Part shown: positions 1 through 10,239 of the stretch, one piece after another
Numbering within the stretch: position 1 is the stretch's first letter
Layout: each line of letters opens with the position of its first letter
Assembly: GCA_015501595.1 (NCBI GenBank)
Contig: JADNRX010000039.1
Location: 62,001-126,000 of the forward strand
Direction: 5' to 3'
Length of the DNA stretch: 64,000 nucleotides
Source: Hymenopellis radicata
Lineage: Eukaryota > Basidiomycota > Agaricomycetes > Agaricales > Physalacriaceae
Made by a program: the position numbers and the translations under genes
The notes under the pieces: generated by a model
Database searches by the model: none
Told to the model about the DNA's origin: nothing
What the model saw: only the letters and a program-made list of their open reading frames with translations

Positions 1-535
1 AATAACAAATAAGATGGGGCGAATGAGTTATTCCGCACAGCGAGTTATTCACCGTTAAAGCGTACCATTTTATTCATTTTCGTCGGTCTTGCCTTCGTAA
101 TTGTCTACTCGCGACTCAAAGCAAAGTCGCTGGAAAGACAAAACAAGATCGTCTACGCCAAACGGTAAGTGCGCATTCGTTAGCCGATGGACACATAGTT
201 GCATATTTACCCACAGGTACTCCGATGAGTTCAAATTCAGACCGGCGGCGAGCCCCATCATCACAGAGACGCTTAAAGGCGGCGGGACCAAGTTAAGGGG
301 CGCGCTCCCGACACCGACGCCGACACCAGAGAAGAAAAAGAGGAAGAGGAAAGACGATAGTCGCAGTTTCTACAGTTGCTCGCAAGCTCCAAGGCTTGGG
401 AAAGGAAGCATCTTCGAATATGTGGTTGCTCGATCTTTACGGCTTTCAAACACAAACAGCATGGCGAACGAAGCAAACAATGTGCACTTTTTATTGCAAG
501 ATACGACTGGCGCTAAGATACAAAGTGAAAAATGA
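1..535 (+). CDS. 3' end of a membrane protein gene (partial)
   Basis: This is the last part of a plus-strand gene that begins before the window. The visible exon encodes a hydrophobic segment (about positions 64-115, ILFIFVGLAFVIVY) followed by a basic region (SRLKAKSLERQNKIVYAKR). An intron runs from 165 (gtaagt) to 216 (cag). The frame then continues with YSDEFKFRPAASP, a Pro-Thr run and a Lys/Arg-rich tract (KKKRKRK), and stops at 533-535. It looks like a single-pass membrane protein with a basic cytosolic or nuclear-facing tail. I do not recognise the family. The stop lies 16 bases from the stop of the convergent SR-protein gene. Confidence 0.55.
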
Positions 536-551
536 GAATTATGAGCAGAAT

Positions 552-1479
552 TTAATGGTCACGGTCATACGGAGGGGGAGTTACAGCACGGTCTTCAAGT
601 TTTGGATCAGGATACTTGGGTTCAGGGTACTTGGTGTCCAAAGGAGGCGTCCTCGCCCTGTCGTCCCTTCGGCGCTCTGGAGTAGGGCTTCGTGGGCGCC
701 TCTCGACGGGGCTCCTGCTCCTCCTGCGTCTCTCTCCTCTGTCTCTGTCCATTCTTTCCGCACGGTCGTCGCGCTCTGGTTCGCGTCGGCGAGGGCTTCG
801 GGAACGTTCACGCCCGCGGTCTCGGTCACGGTCTCCGCCACGGTCGCGGTCGCGATCGTCTCGTCCTCCTCCGCGCGTTGGGGATGGCGGGCGTCGGTCA
901 AATCGCCAAACGGAAGACGGGGGATTTTTTGCCCACTAGAGAATGATTATCAGATGATAGACCAAGAGAGCAGTCAAAGAAACACACCTGAATGCTGAGT
1001 CGTTTTCCTTCAAAGTTTCGTCCATGCCTGCCACATGTGTGTGAGAATGTCTCAAAGAGGATTGGGTTGAAAAGCATACATTTCGTAGTAGGCGTCCTCT
1101 GCATCGCGGGTGCTGCGGAATTCGACAAAGGCGTAACTGCGGTGTTCGATGCGTTGAGCGATGTTGTTTCTCGGAAATCGAATGCGACAAAGGAAAGCAG
1201 GTAATCGGGTACAACGCAGGCGCAGGCGCGTCAATCGAATCGTTCGGCTCGCCACGTCTTGCCGGGGGAAATATTCGGATTTGACTCACGGATTTGAGAC
1301 TGCGTGGGGATTGCGCGGAGCGGGGACGTCGCATCGTACCAGTGGACCGAATCTGTGATTTTTGTCACTTTTTTCGCTACTTTCACCGAAATTTGGCCAG
1401 CATACCGTTCAAATTCAAACGCAAGATCGCGAGCACGGGTGGCGGGATGGAACCCGCTAACGAACAGAATACGGGGCAT
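552..1479 (-). CDS. SR-type splicing factor: one RRM plus RS-rich tail
   Basis: Five exons: 1479-1406, 1352-1290, 1136 to about 1090, 1027-988 and 935-552. Spliced, they give an N-terminal RRM. RNP2 is ILFVSGF near residues 4-10 and RNP1 is YAFVEFR in exon 3. The RRM continues through HGRNFEGKRLSIQ and WAKNPPSSVWRF. The C-terminal half is an Arg/Ser/Asp-rich tail with RSRSP and RERSRSPRR-like repeats ending in PPPYDRDH. SR proteins of this kind bind pre-mRNA in the nucleus and promote spliceosome assembly. All four introns are about 50-150 bp with GT-AG ends and keep frame. The start ATG at 1479 sits directly before the RRM, as in fungal Srp-like proteins. Family identity is strong; the exact orthologue is not assigned. 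Confidence 0.85.
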
Positions 1480-2236
1480 CGTCGCAATGGTGGTGGTCGG
1501 CAGTCAAGTCGCGAAGACAAAGAAAATTGCAAGTCCGCCATTAGTCCCGATGTTTGTCCCTGCTTGGCATGTGGCGTATCAGCTCACTTCCCCCAATTCC
1601 ACTCACCCTCGCCTTGTTATATTCACTGTTACTAGTAACACTGTTAGTTCTACTTGAATGCGCTCTCTTCATGTATGCTCACACTTCAATTTCTGCCGAC
1701 TTGATTATTAACTTGACCTTCATAGCCAATTGAAATATCCCATGAATGACACAACTATACTTTCATCACTGAATAAAGGCAATGCTCACGTCTTCTCTTA
1801 GTACGGCTTGATCCCCCCCTTTGTGACTGCATGGATGTACGACATTGTGCATTGACATCTGATGATACTGTTCCGTGTTCGCAGCGAATATCACAAGATT
1901 TTGGATGTACCCGGTGATACGCATAAGTATAAGTATATGCCGAAGGACCGTCCATCCGAGTCTGTCCAGCACTCGCCTGGCCGGAGAATCCCCTCCAGAA
2001 CTGTAGGCGTGACGCACTTTAGGGCAGCCTGGGCACTGAAGGAACGAAATGATACAGTAACGCCCGAAGTAGGCTAGAACTCGTTCTCCAGCATGCTCCA
2101 TACAGTATCAGCATTCATTCATCATACCTCGCGTCTTGCCATCACGTTCATCATTCCGCTCTGGATCCAAGATGCTGAACAACTATAAAAGCTCGCTCTC
2201 ACCGGCTTCGGCGTTCTCGCTTCTCTTCCCACCATC
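1480..2236. other. Divergent intergenic region, SR gene / D-lactate dehydrogenase
   Basis: This 757-bp stretch lies between two divergent genes and presumably holds both promoters. Small open frames are present on both strands, but none has splice-consistent extension or a recognisable motif. The only site I can name is the TATA box near 2184. Confidence 0.6.
2184..2190 (+). promoter_or_regulatory. TATA box of the D-lactate dehydrogenase gene
   Basis: The sequence TATAAAA lies 47 bases before the ATG at 2237. It is followed by a pyrimidine-rich stretch (ctcgctctc, cttctcttcccacc) typical of fungal transcription and translation start regions. Confidence 0.6.
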
Positions 2237-4386
2237 ATGACCTCCCCTATCGATGGCCTGTTCACTGACCTTCAGTCTACTCTCCCAGAAGGAAACATCT
2301 CAAGAGACCCGAAGGATTTGACGTCCTACGCCCATTCCAAGTATCCTCAGTTCAAAGGTATGTCGAATTGGCGACAGTTGTGTTCAATAATTGTTCTGAC
2401 ATTCATTGAAGGAAGCCCACACAGTGTGGTTGTACACGCCCAGTCCACCGCGGATGTCGTTGAGGTTGTCAAGTTGGCAAACAAATACCGTGTGCCCATT
2501 GTTGCGTACGCCGGGGGAACTAGTCTGGAGGGGAATCTTTCCGGGGTGAGTGTTCGTCCGACACCGGGAATCGCGTTTACATCTACCCCACACAGACAGA
2601 CGAAGGCCGGAGTATCTGCCTGGACTTGTCGCGCATGAACAAGATCATAAAGATCAATGGTTCGTCCAATCAAATGTGAAAGTCATGTATTGGATCGACC
2701 ATGCACGTAGAGGAGGATTCTGATGTCATATGCGAGGCCGGGGTTAGGTGGAACGTACTCAATGCGACGTTGAAAGAGAAAGGTGCTTACCATCCTCAAT
2801 CCCACCTCTCGCTGATCTTACCCCACGCGTACTTACATTAGGCATTCCATTATTCTTTCCGGTGAGTGATTACCTTCTCCCCCAAGGACTCGTCTTGATA
2901 ATCATTCAACGATCAGCTGGACCCCGCTCCTGGAGCAACGATTGGCGGTATGATCGCACAGGGATGTTCAGGAAGTGAGTCTATTGTGTTCGTGCTGGTT
3001 ATCATCTTGTTCATCCCCGTGCAGCAAACGCGGTATGACTTCTTGACTTTGTATCAACAGACAGATCTCAAGCTGGCACATCTTCCTTAGGTCCGCTATG
3101 GCACTGCGCGAGGCGAGTATATTCTGAATCTAGTGCGTTAGACCTCATTTGTTGTTTCCTTCCTAATACATCTACTTGTAGACTGCCGTGCTTGCATCCG
3201 GAGAAGTCATCAAGACCAGACAACGCGCACGGAAGTCTTCTGCCGGGTTTGACCTTACCAAACTGTTCATCGGAGCCGAAGGAACGTTGGGTATTGTAAC
3301 TGAAGGTACACTTGTTTCTCGTTCATCAAAGCGAGCGATGATAAATGTTACTCCAGCAACATTGCGCCTTGCACCTGTCCTCCCGATATCGGTAGCCGTC
3401 GTGTCATTCCCCAACGTTCACAGTGCAACATCGGCTGTAACAGACATCTTGAAGCTCGGGGCATCCATCCGTGCGTTTATTACTCGCTTGAATGCGCCGT
3501 CGCCTTCTAATTCGCTGTCCAGAGTGTGCTGAAATCATAGACGACATCGGAATACGCGCCATGAACACGTACGGAAAGTCGACCACCAAGTGGCAGGAAG
3601 CGGATACCATACTCCTCAAGTATCAAGGATCTACCGCTGTGATGCTGGATTCGTCTAAGATGGTCGAGGGTGTCATTGCTAAGCATGGCGGATACAGCTA
3701 TCATTACATTCAAGACGAGGCTCAGGCGCAAGTGCTCTGGGATGATCGCAAGAATGGACTGTTCGGCGTGTTGCAGTCGAATCCGGGAAAGAAAGGATTC
3801 ATTACTGACGTTTGGTGCGTACATTCTACTTTCGTGCGAGTTGTCTAACTGTACAACAGTGTCCCTGTTTCTCGCCTTCCTGACATTATCACTTGGTGTA
3901 AAACCGAGTGTGCGCAGAAGGGTCTTATCGCTCCGATGACTGGACACGTCGGCGACGGTGAGTCTCTAGTCGAGCGAGCTTTAGCCAATGCTGACAGTTG
4001 ACACAAGGAAATTTCCATGCCTTCATTTTGTACGGAAACGAAGACGAATTCAAAGCTGCCCAAGAAATCGTCGACAGCATGAATCACAAGGCTATCGAAC
4101 TCGACGGTACTTGTACGCGCTTCATGCTTATGTTCCTCGCCCACCAGCTGACAATGGAGTGGTATGCTAGGCACCGGTGAACATGGCGTCGGACTCGGAA
4201 AGAAGATGTATCTCACCGAAGAGCTCGGCGAGGGCACCGTGGCTCTTATGAAAACGATCAAGGCAGCATTGGATCCTCTCAATTTGCTGAATCCAGGAAA
4301 AGTGAGTTTGTTCTTCTAGTCGGTAATCGTTGCCTTACGTCGGAGTGCAGCTCTATCCGGATGGCGTGCCACGGCCGAGTTTATAA
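2237..4386 (+). CDS. dld: D-lactate dehydrogenase (cytochrome), FAD-dependent
   Basis: The gene has many short introns. Spliced exons give a vanillyl-alcohol-oxidase-type FAD-binding domain ([16 protein letters not shown], then [38 protein letters not shown]). The C-terminal FAD-oxidase domain carries [25 protein letters not shown] and a final [15 protein letters not shown]. These motifs identify the D-lactate/glycolate oxidase family, which oxidises D-lactate to pyruvate and passes electrons to cytochrome c, usually in mitochondria. The junction before GEHGVG uses donor gtacgc and acceptor ctag and restores TCTGEHGVG. The last exon starts after gtgcag near 4350 and stops at TAA 4384-4386. 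The chosen N-terminus (MTSPIDGLF) lacks an obvious mitochondrial presequence, so the protein may be cytosolic or an upstream exon may be missing. Confidence 0.88.
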
Positions 4387-4465
4387 CGATGAACGCTCCT
4401 ACCTACTGCACTGTCATGTACAATATCCTTCAAGTTATCCATACACCAGAATAAGTAAAATACAT

Positions 4466-5965
4466 CTAATCATCGTAGTAAGCGTCACTCTTCCAGAAGG
4501 CTGATGTCAAGAATTCGTTCTTGACCATCATTTCATTGAAAACAAGAGGCTGCATTTCAACATGCAACTCAGAATGTCGATGCAATGCAGTCAAGCCCTC
4601 CTCCATCCAGCCGGGCAACGACTTGCAAACAATGCGAAATGTTTCCAACCTTCTCGCTGAATGCCTTCTCTCTAGAATATCAATGAAGGTAGCCCAGAAA
4701 GGTACTTCATGTGACGCCGGAATATCATCAATTACGATGATGAGGGTATGAAGACGTGGCAGAATGCTGGCGAAAGCAACTTCGGAGGAGGAGAGTGCTC
4801 GAACGTGGGATTCCAGATCTTGAAAGTAAACAGTGATCTGTAAATTGACGAGACTTCCCAAACGTGGAAGAGGAGGGGAATCTATGAAGTGGTGATGTCG
4901 TATGCTCAGCGTGGTGAGGTTGCACGACGACCTCTGGATAAAGGATGAAATGATGGAAACCACGGGTGGATCTTTTAGGTCACTTATGCGTAAAGTAGTC
5001 AATCCCGGTAGCACCAACCGGTGCAAGACAGCGAGGTCACCCCAAAGGCCGAGGTTTTCGATATGGGAGTTATGTATGAGGATAGGAGGAGACTCGACAT
5101 CTGAAGGAGAGCTGTCACACAGTTCAATGTCGCAGGTAATGAGGGAAGGGAAAAGTGACTCGGAAATGGTGTTCAACTCGGATGCCTTCAGCTGCGCACT
5201 GTAGTGCGTGATGTGTTCCATCGAAGGCAGCGAAAGTCTTACGAACGTCCAAACACGCCTGAGCCGCGGGGCCTGGAGAAACACGTTACAGTCGTCATTT
5301 TCGAGGTACAACTCTTCCAACTGCGGGATGCCTCCCGCTAGAGATGAGAGGCATGAAGCAAAGTCAGAGTTGATGGGCCCCGCAAAGAGAAGCTTCCATC
5401 GGTGGGATTCCTTCAAGATGAGGTTGTATACTGGCGCGTGATACTTCCCTCTGAGCACGATTGTGAGAGGGTGTTGCCCAGATCGACGCAGATACTCTTC
5501 CATGATTTCGGTCACGGTGTCTCGTGTATCACCTCTGGAAGTGTACATCACTGTCGACCACAAGCCGTGAGCAGACACCACAATGTCGCGCCATGAGCGG
5601 CAGACTTGCCCAAGTGTCCATGGAGGCTTTCCTACGTCCGTGGACAAATAATCCCCATGGAATGCGTGTTCAAAAATGGACACCAAGACGTCGCGCGGAA
5701 GGCGGCGAATGGGGGCCATTGCAGAATGGTAGAGCGCGAGGTGTTGTCTAGCAGCATCGCAGTGTGCTTGTAAGCGAGTTATATGTTCTTCGGCAAGGGT
5801 GATTTCGTGCGACAAAGCAGAAGCGGCATTCTCAATCCAAACACGGTCGTCCGGACGGAGTGGTTTCTCTGCACGAAGAATGGAATAGAGGGATGCCAGG
5901 CTCCCCTCGTAGCATTGATTCAGTGAATACGTGTAGGAAGGACTGTGGGCATTCCCGGAGGCCAT
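4466..5965 (-). CDS. F-box-like domain protein, intact copy
   Basis: An uninterrupted frame of about 500 codons. The N-terminal part (YTYSLNQCYEGSLASLYSIL, then an EEHITRLQAHCDAARQ helix) precedes an F-box-like motif (APIRRLPRDVLVSIFEHAF ... PWTLGQVCRSWRDIV) at about residues 100-160. A long leucine-rich, LRR-like C-terminal region follows. Proteins of this form are SCF ubiquitin-ligase substrate adaptors and are greatly expanded in Agaricomycetes. I chose the ATG at 5965 (MASGN) because the divergent paralogue at 6338 begins with the matching MAFGN. An in-frame ATG at 6028 would add 21 residues. It pairs head-to-head with the disrupted copy, with about 370 bp between starts. The substrate is unknown. 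Confidence 0.82.
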   Translation of the reverse strand: MASGNAHSPSYTYSLNQCYEGSLASLYSILRAEKPLRPDDRVWIENAASALSHEITLAEEHITRLQAHCDAARQHLALYHSAMAPIRRLPRDVLVSIFEHAFHGDYLSTDVGKPPWTLGQVCRSWRDIVVSAHGLWSTVMYTSRGDTRDTVTEIMEEYLRRSGQHPLTIVLRGKYHAPVYNLILKESHRWKLLFAGPINSDFASCLSSLAGGIPQLEELYLENDDCNVFLQAPRLRRVWTFVRLSLPSMEHITHYSAQLKASELNTISESLFPSLITCDIELCDSSPSDVESPPILIHNSHIENLGLWGDLAVLHRLVLPGLTTLRISDLKDPPVVSIISSFIQRSSCNLTTLSIRHHHFIDSPPLPRLGSLVNLQITVYFQDLESHVRALSSSEVAFASILPRLHTLIIVIDDIPASHEVPFWATFIDILERRHSARRLETFRIVCKSLPGWMEEGLTALHRHSELHVEMQPLVFNEMMVKNEFLTSAFWKSDAYYDD

Positions 5966-6337
5966 TCTATACAAATTGTTAAACGTTGCTTCTGGCACAA
6001 ACCCACTTTGAGTACGTACAAGAAACAATCGTATGGATAGGCGAATCGGGTGGTATGCCTAGTGTAGACCTTTATCTTGGGTATCGTCTGAAGAGCGCAG
6101 GAAGAGCGATCGCTGCAATGGACAAGGCACCCACGTGGAAATGTGATCTCCGCTCAATTCGGCGCGCGCCGCGCGCACTTTGTCTCTCACCATCACAGCT
6201 CGATAATCTAATACACCAACCACTGTCTACCCTGCTGGTACTACTTAGTTTGGCTATTCATACGACCTTTCCTTGTACGTTTATACCATGTTTCAAGTTG
6301 GTTTGTTGACTCGACATTTTCAGAATACTTATACCAG
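5966..6337. other. Shared promoter region of two divergent F-box genes
   Basis: The 372 bp between the two starts contains no convincing gene. Both starts are preceded by similar short contexts (ttgtatagaATGGC on the minus strand, ttataccagATGGC on the plus strand). This suggests the pair arose by an inverted duplication that included the start region. Confidence 0.5.
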
Positions 6338-6551
6338 ATGGCCTTCGGGAATACCAACCTTTCTCACTACACGTACACGTTGAACCAATGCGACGAGGGG
6401 AGCCTGGCATCCCTCTATTCCATTCTTTGTGCGGAGAAACCACTCCGTCCGGACGACCGTATTTGGATTGAGGATGCCGCTTCCGCTTTGTCGCGCGAAA
6501 TCACCCATGCCGAAGAACATATAACTCGCTTACAAGCACACTGCGATGCTG

Positions 6552-6559
6552 CTAGACAA
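6552..6559. repeat. Target-site duplication, left
   Basis: The bases ctagacaa directly precede the element. Position 2 is T and position 7 is A, as in the hAT target consensus. An identical copy is at 8243-8250. Confidence 0.85.
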
Positions 6560-6585
6560 GGCTCATGATTCATGTCTGTTCAGAC
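6560..6585 (+). repeat. Left terminal inverted repeat
   Basis: Pairs with 8217-8242 at 22 of 26 positions. The inner 15 bases (catgtctgttcagac) are identical. Confidence 0.85.
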
Positions 6586-6610
6586 CCATGTCCATATTTG
6601 GACATGGGTC
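6583..6610. repeat. Perfect subterminal palindrome in the transposon
   Basis: Arms gacccatgtcca (6583-6594) and tggacatgggtc (6599-6610) are exact reverse complements around a 4-base loop. The right arm continues as gacatgggtcatagg, which also occurs at the right end of the element. It may be a transposase-binding subterminal motif; this is inference. Confidence 0.7.
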
Positions 6611-8216
6611 ATAGGGGTCAATGGTACATTTAACTGTTCAGCCATCGACACATTGGAGTACAGGGTATCAGTTCGATTCTCGCTTGAGCCGCCGTAAAAT
6701 ACATACTTCTGAGAGCCGCACAGCGTGTCGGGACGGCGCGGACATCAGGTATGCAGCACTTGCTGAGTCGAATATGCAAGAGTATGCGAGAAGTAGAAAT
6801 CAATCTCGTTAGGTATCAAATTAAGAGCACCGCTAGAGGTACTAAAGTATTTGTATTATATTTCGAGACTGAGAATTGCAATACGTGTAACGAGCATGTA
6901 TATGAGTGATAGAAGGGTAAATGAACAAACGAAAAATATCAAACAGAATCAGTGGCGTAGGTGTCCGTGGCCACATCCAATGCAATCGACGAGTATGAGT
7001 CACACTCCTACAACACTCTCTGCAAAACATGATCCCTCATTCTCATCCCAATGTGGCACTCAACATCCTTCAGGCTGCTGGCGCTAGGCTGGAGAGCACC
7101 GTCGCTTCTATCCCGCCACAGTTTCCTACATCATCCTCACTTTCCTCCTTCCTCAGTCACGCGCGCCTCTTATCCATTCGGCATAACCAAATACTGGGGA
7201 GGGCTTTGTGCAGGCGCAGTAAACCCCATGATCATACTGGGCTGCATTGACATATCAGTAAGTACAGATCGGACATTTATATGGTGGCGTGCACCGACGC
7301 CCCTCGAGGCCCAACGAGAATGATATAAATATATAAATTATAATTGCATGTAGTACACATACACGCAACGGGGCGAAGTTATATTACCAGAGACTGACGG
7401 AGGCGCATCGCGAGTACTGTCCAACTGTGCCGGACGCATATGAGTGTGCCCCAGCGAGAATATTGTGAAGTCACCGGAAGCGGAGTGACGTTGAAGGCAA
7501 GCTGGAACGGCGAGGCAGCGAAAAGTTGTACAGCACCGTGCACACGATTACCGTTGTCCGTGGTCCGCCATCCTGCGCACTAGAGAGACCGATAGCAGGA
7601 GAGGTGATCAGTAACGAACGTGCTGGTCTCGGAGAAACGACGCGCCCTTATGGCCAGGACGCGTGCACCACGCCATCCTGGCCGAAAATCCAACCAACAA
7701 AGCCTCGTTGGAGGCGACAATGGCAGCGAGGTGGGGCCAATCCGGCAGCTTGAAGCCCGCACACGCGATTCAGGCAGCATCTGCCTCGGCTGACGCGGGG
7801 CAATGCTATGCTGAAATGGTGCCGTCATGAAGACGAGTCCCAGAAAGAGCCCCGAAATGTATTCGAGGGCGGCGGCAGCGAATCATCAAGATGGCGGAAG
7901 CTATGGAGATGGTGGTGTAAGCAAGAGACGTACTCGGCGGACTGCGCAATCTTATCGTGATAAAAACCTTGAAAATGATTGGCTGGGACTTGGGACGCTA
8001 TTCCCGAATGGACATGGGCTTGAAAGCCGATGCCCCAGCCAACCGGCTACTTAAATTCAAGATGAAATCAAGACGCGAATTATGGATTGTACGCGTTGCG
8101 GCGCAAATGGACTCAAAAATTTCAGGTCAATACATGCAGGATGTTGTAGATAATCCTCTCCCTCTTCCCTCTTTTTCTCCTTCTTTTTGCAACTTGAAAA
8201 ACTTGAAAAACCCGCC

Positions 8217-8242
8217 GTCTGAACAGACATGGGTCATAGGCC
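8217..8242 (-). repeat. Right terminal inverted repeat
   Basis: Its reverse complement starts ggcctatgacccatgtctgt and matches the left end. The mismatches are confined to the outer 11 bases. Confidence 0.85.
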
Positions 8243-8250
8243 CTAGACAA
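8243..8250. repeat. Target-site duplication, right
   Basis: The bases ctagacaa directly follow the element. Counting this duplication once restores the codons for A-R-Q-H-L seen in the paralogue. Confidence 0.85.
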
Positions 8251-9558
8251 CACCTCGCACTCTACCATTATGCAGTGGCCCCCATTCGCCTCCTTCCGCG
8301 CGACGTTTTGGTGTCCATTTTTGAACACACATTCCATGAGGATTATTTGCCCACGGACGTAGGAAAGCCTCCATGGACTCTCGGGCAAGTCTGCCGCTCA
8401 TGGCGCGACATTGTGATCTCTGCTCACGGCTTGTGGTCGATAGTGAAGTATAACTCCACGCATGATACACGAGACACCGTGGCCGAGATCATGCAGGAGT
8501 ACCTGCGTCGATCTGAGCAACACCCTCTCACAGTCGTGCTCGAAGGGAAGTATCACGCGCCAGTATACAACCTTATCTTGAAGGAATCCCACCGATGGAA
8601 GCTTCTTTATGTGGAGTTCATCGACTCCAGCTTCGCTTCATGCCTCTCATCTATACCGGGAAGTATGCTGCAGTTGGAACAGTTGTACATCACCGAAGAC
8701 GAAGATGACTGTAATGTGTTTCTCCCCGCCCCACGGCTCAAGCGTTTTTGGGTCCCAGACTATGCTGGACTATGTTCGCTGCCTTCGATGGAACACGTCA
8801 CGCACTACGCCGCGCAGCTGAAGACATCCGAGTGGAACATCCTTTCCGAGTCACTTTCCCCATCCCTCATTACCTGCTACATTTCGCTCTGTGATAGCTC
8901 TCCCTCAGATGCACAATCTGTGTCTACCTTCATACACAATTCCCACCTAAAAGTCCTTGAAGTTTGGGATGGTTTCGCTCTCCTAGACAGGTTGATGCTA
9001 CCCGCATTGACCACATTATGCATCAATGGCTACGAGGATGTTCCGCCAACGGCGGCTTCCATCATTCAAGCCTTTATTCAGAGATCGTCGTGCAGTCTTA
9101 CCACCCTCATCTTGAGGCATACTGCTCATAACGACATAGCATGTCTGCACCTTCCAGGTCTGGAAAGTCTCATCCATTTAGATTTAACTTTCCCGGTTGC
9201 TGAACTGGAAGTATACTGTCAACGAAACTACTCTGCCTTTGCTTCGGCACGCATTTTCCCTCGTTTGTCTACCCTCACCGTAACATTCGAGGGCTCCACT
9301 CACCGGCAGAATCCTGCCAAGCGTGAGGTGCCTTCGTGGCCTGCCTTCATGAAGGCTCTGGAGGAAAGGCATACAGCGGGAAGGCTAGAAACGTTCCGTA
9401 TTGTTCAGCTGCGTAAAGTGCCTAGCTGGATCGTAGAGGATTTGGTTGCTTTGAGTCAACGTTCTGGCTTGCGTGTCGAGTACATCCCGCCTCCCGTTCA
9501 ACGTCGCCTGTTTTTTGGGCGTGAATTTCGGACTTCAGGTTTCTGGGATTCGTTGTAG

Positions 9559-10239
9559 CATAGACCTCCCGCAGAAAAAATTTCTGTCTCGTACAAGGTA
9601 CTCGGCTCCCAAAAATCCAACATCGGAAAGTAGGCCAGAACGAAGGGAACAGAATACACAGTATGTGCTCTACATAATGATTGTGAACACTCGAGGCAAT
9701 CCTACGTTACCTTCGTATAGAACATTCGAGATGAACTGTCAGTTCATATCCCGACTCGGACATCGACCATTATGTGATCGATGACACTTGTTCCAATACC
9801 ATCATCACCTCCTGGAATCTACATGTCCAACACCCAAATGAACAAGAACTCCCCCCACTTGGCAGGCGACGCAGGTTTCATGCTCATCTTGTACCTCGCA
9901 ACATCGATATCTATACAGTTGTGAACGTCATGGCATGACGATTGATGTGAGCGCCACTCGCCTGCTCGCGTAATCTCTGAGTTGCGGTAAACGCTTTTTC
10001 CGACTACGGTAACGAAGCCGGAAGCCTCGACACGTCCCATCAGATTGGGCGCAACTGTGGCAATTCAGTTTTCTGGGCTCGGGCTGGTGCTGATGATCTG
10101 GGACTAAGACATGTGCTTATATACCTCACAACGGATTGGATTGCCCCTCCCTGTTACCTTCGTCTCCTGCGAGCAGGTCCTTTCTTTCTTCTTTCCTTCC
10201 TTTCTCTCTGCGACACCTTTTACCCCTTCGTTCCTTCAA
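9559..10239. other. Intergenic region upstream of the 7TM gene
   Basis: No supported gene. A ttatata motif at 10117-10123 and a long pyrimidine-rich stretch (about 10140-10225) precede the start of the receptor-like gene. Confidence 0.5.

Larger units (their letters stand above)
6560..8242. mobile_element. Non-autonomous hAT-like DNA transposon, 1683 bp
   Basis: The element begins ggctcatgattcatgtctgt and ends acagacatgggtcataggcc. The outer 26 bases (6560-6585 and 8217-8242) are inverted repeats matching at 22 of 26 positions. It is flanked by the direct repeat ctagacaa at 6552-6559 and 8243-8250. An 8-bp target duplication fitting nTnnnnAn is characteristic of hAT elements. P-type and Merlin elements also make 8-bp duplications, so the superfamily is an inference. 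No transposase-like frame is visible inside, so it must move in trans. It carries a subterminal palindrome at 6583-6610 and a tract rich in short inverted repeats near 7650-7690. Confidence 0.85.
6338..9558 (+). pseudogene. F-box-like gene disrupted by a transposon insertion
   Basis: The first 74 codons (6338-6559, MAFGNTNLSH ... AHCDAARQ) match the start of the F-box protein on the opposite strand. Reading then runs into foreign sequence and stops at TGA 6566. The frame resumes at 8251 with HLALYHYAVAPIRLLPRDVLVSIFEH and continues uninterrupted to 9558 (about 435 codons, FWDSL end). The break falls exactly between Q and H of the ARQHLALYH seen in the intact paralogue, with an 8-bp duplication (ctagacaa) on both sides. 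Apart from the insertion both halves are open, so inactivation looks recent. The F-box motif lies wholly downstream of the insertion. An ATG inside the element at 7957 is in frame with it, so a chimeric protein with about 95 element-derived residues is possible. Confidence 0.88.

Noticed and set aside
6655..6700. tRNA B-box-like sequence (agttcgattct) in the transposon
   Set aside because: The flanking bases do not form a T-stem and no A-box or acceptor stem is found.
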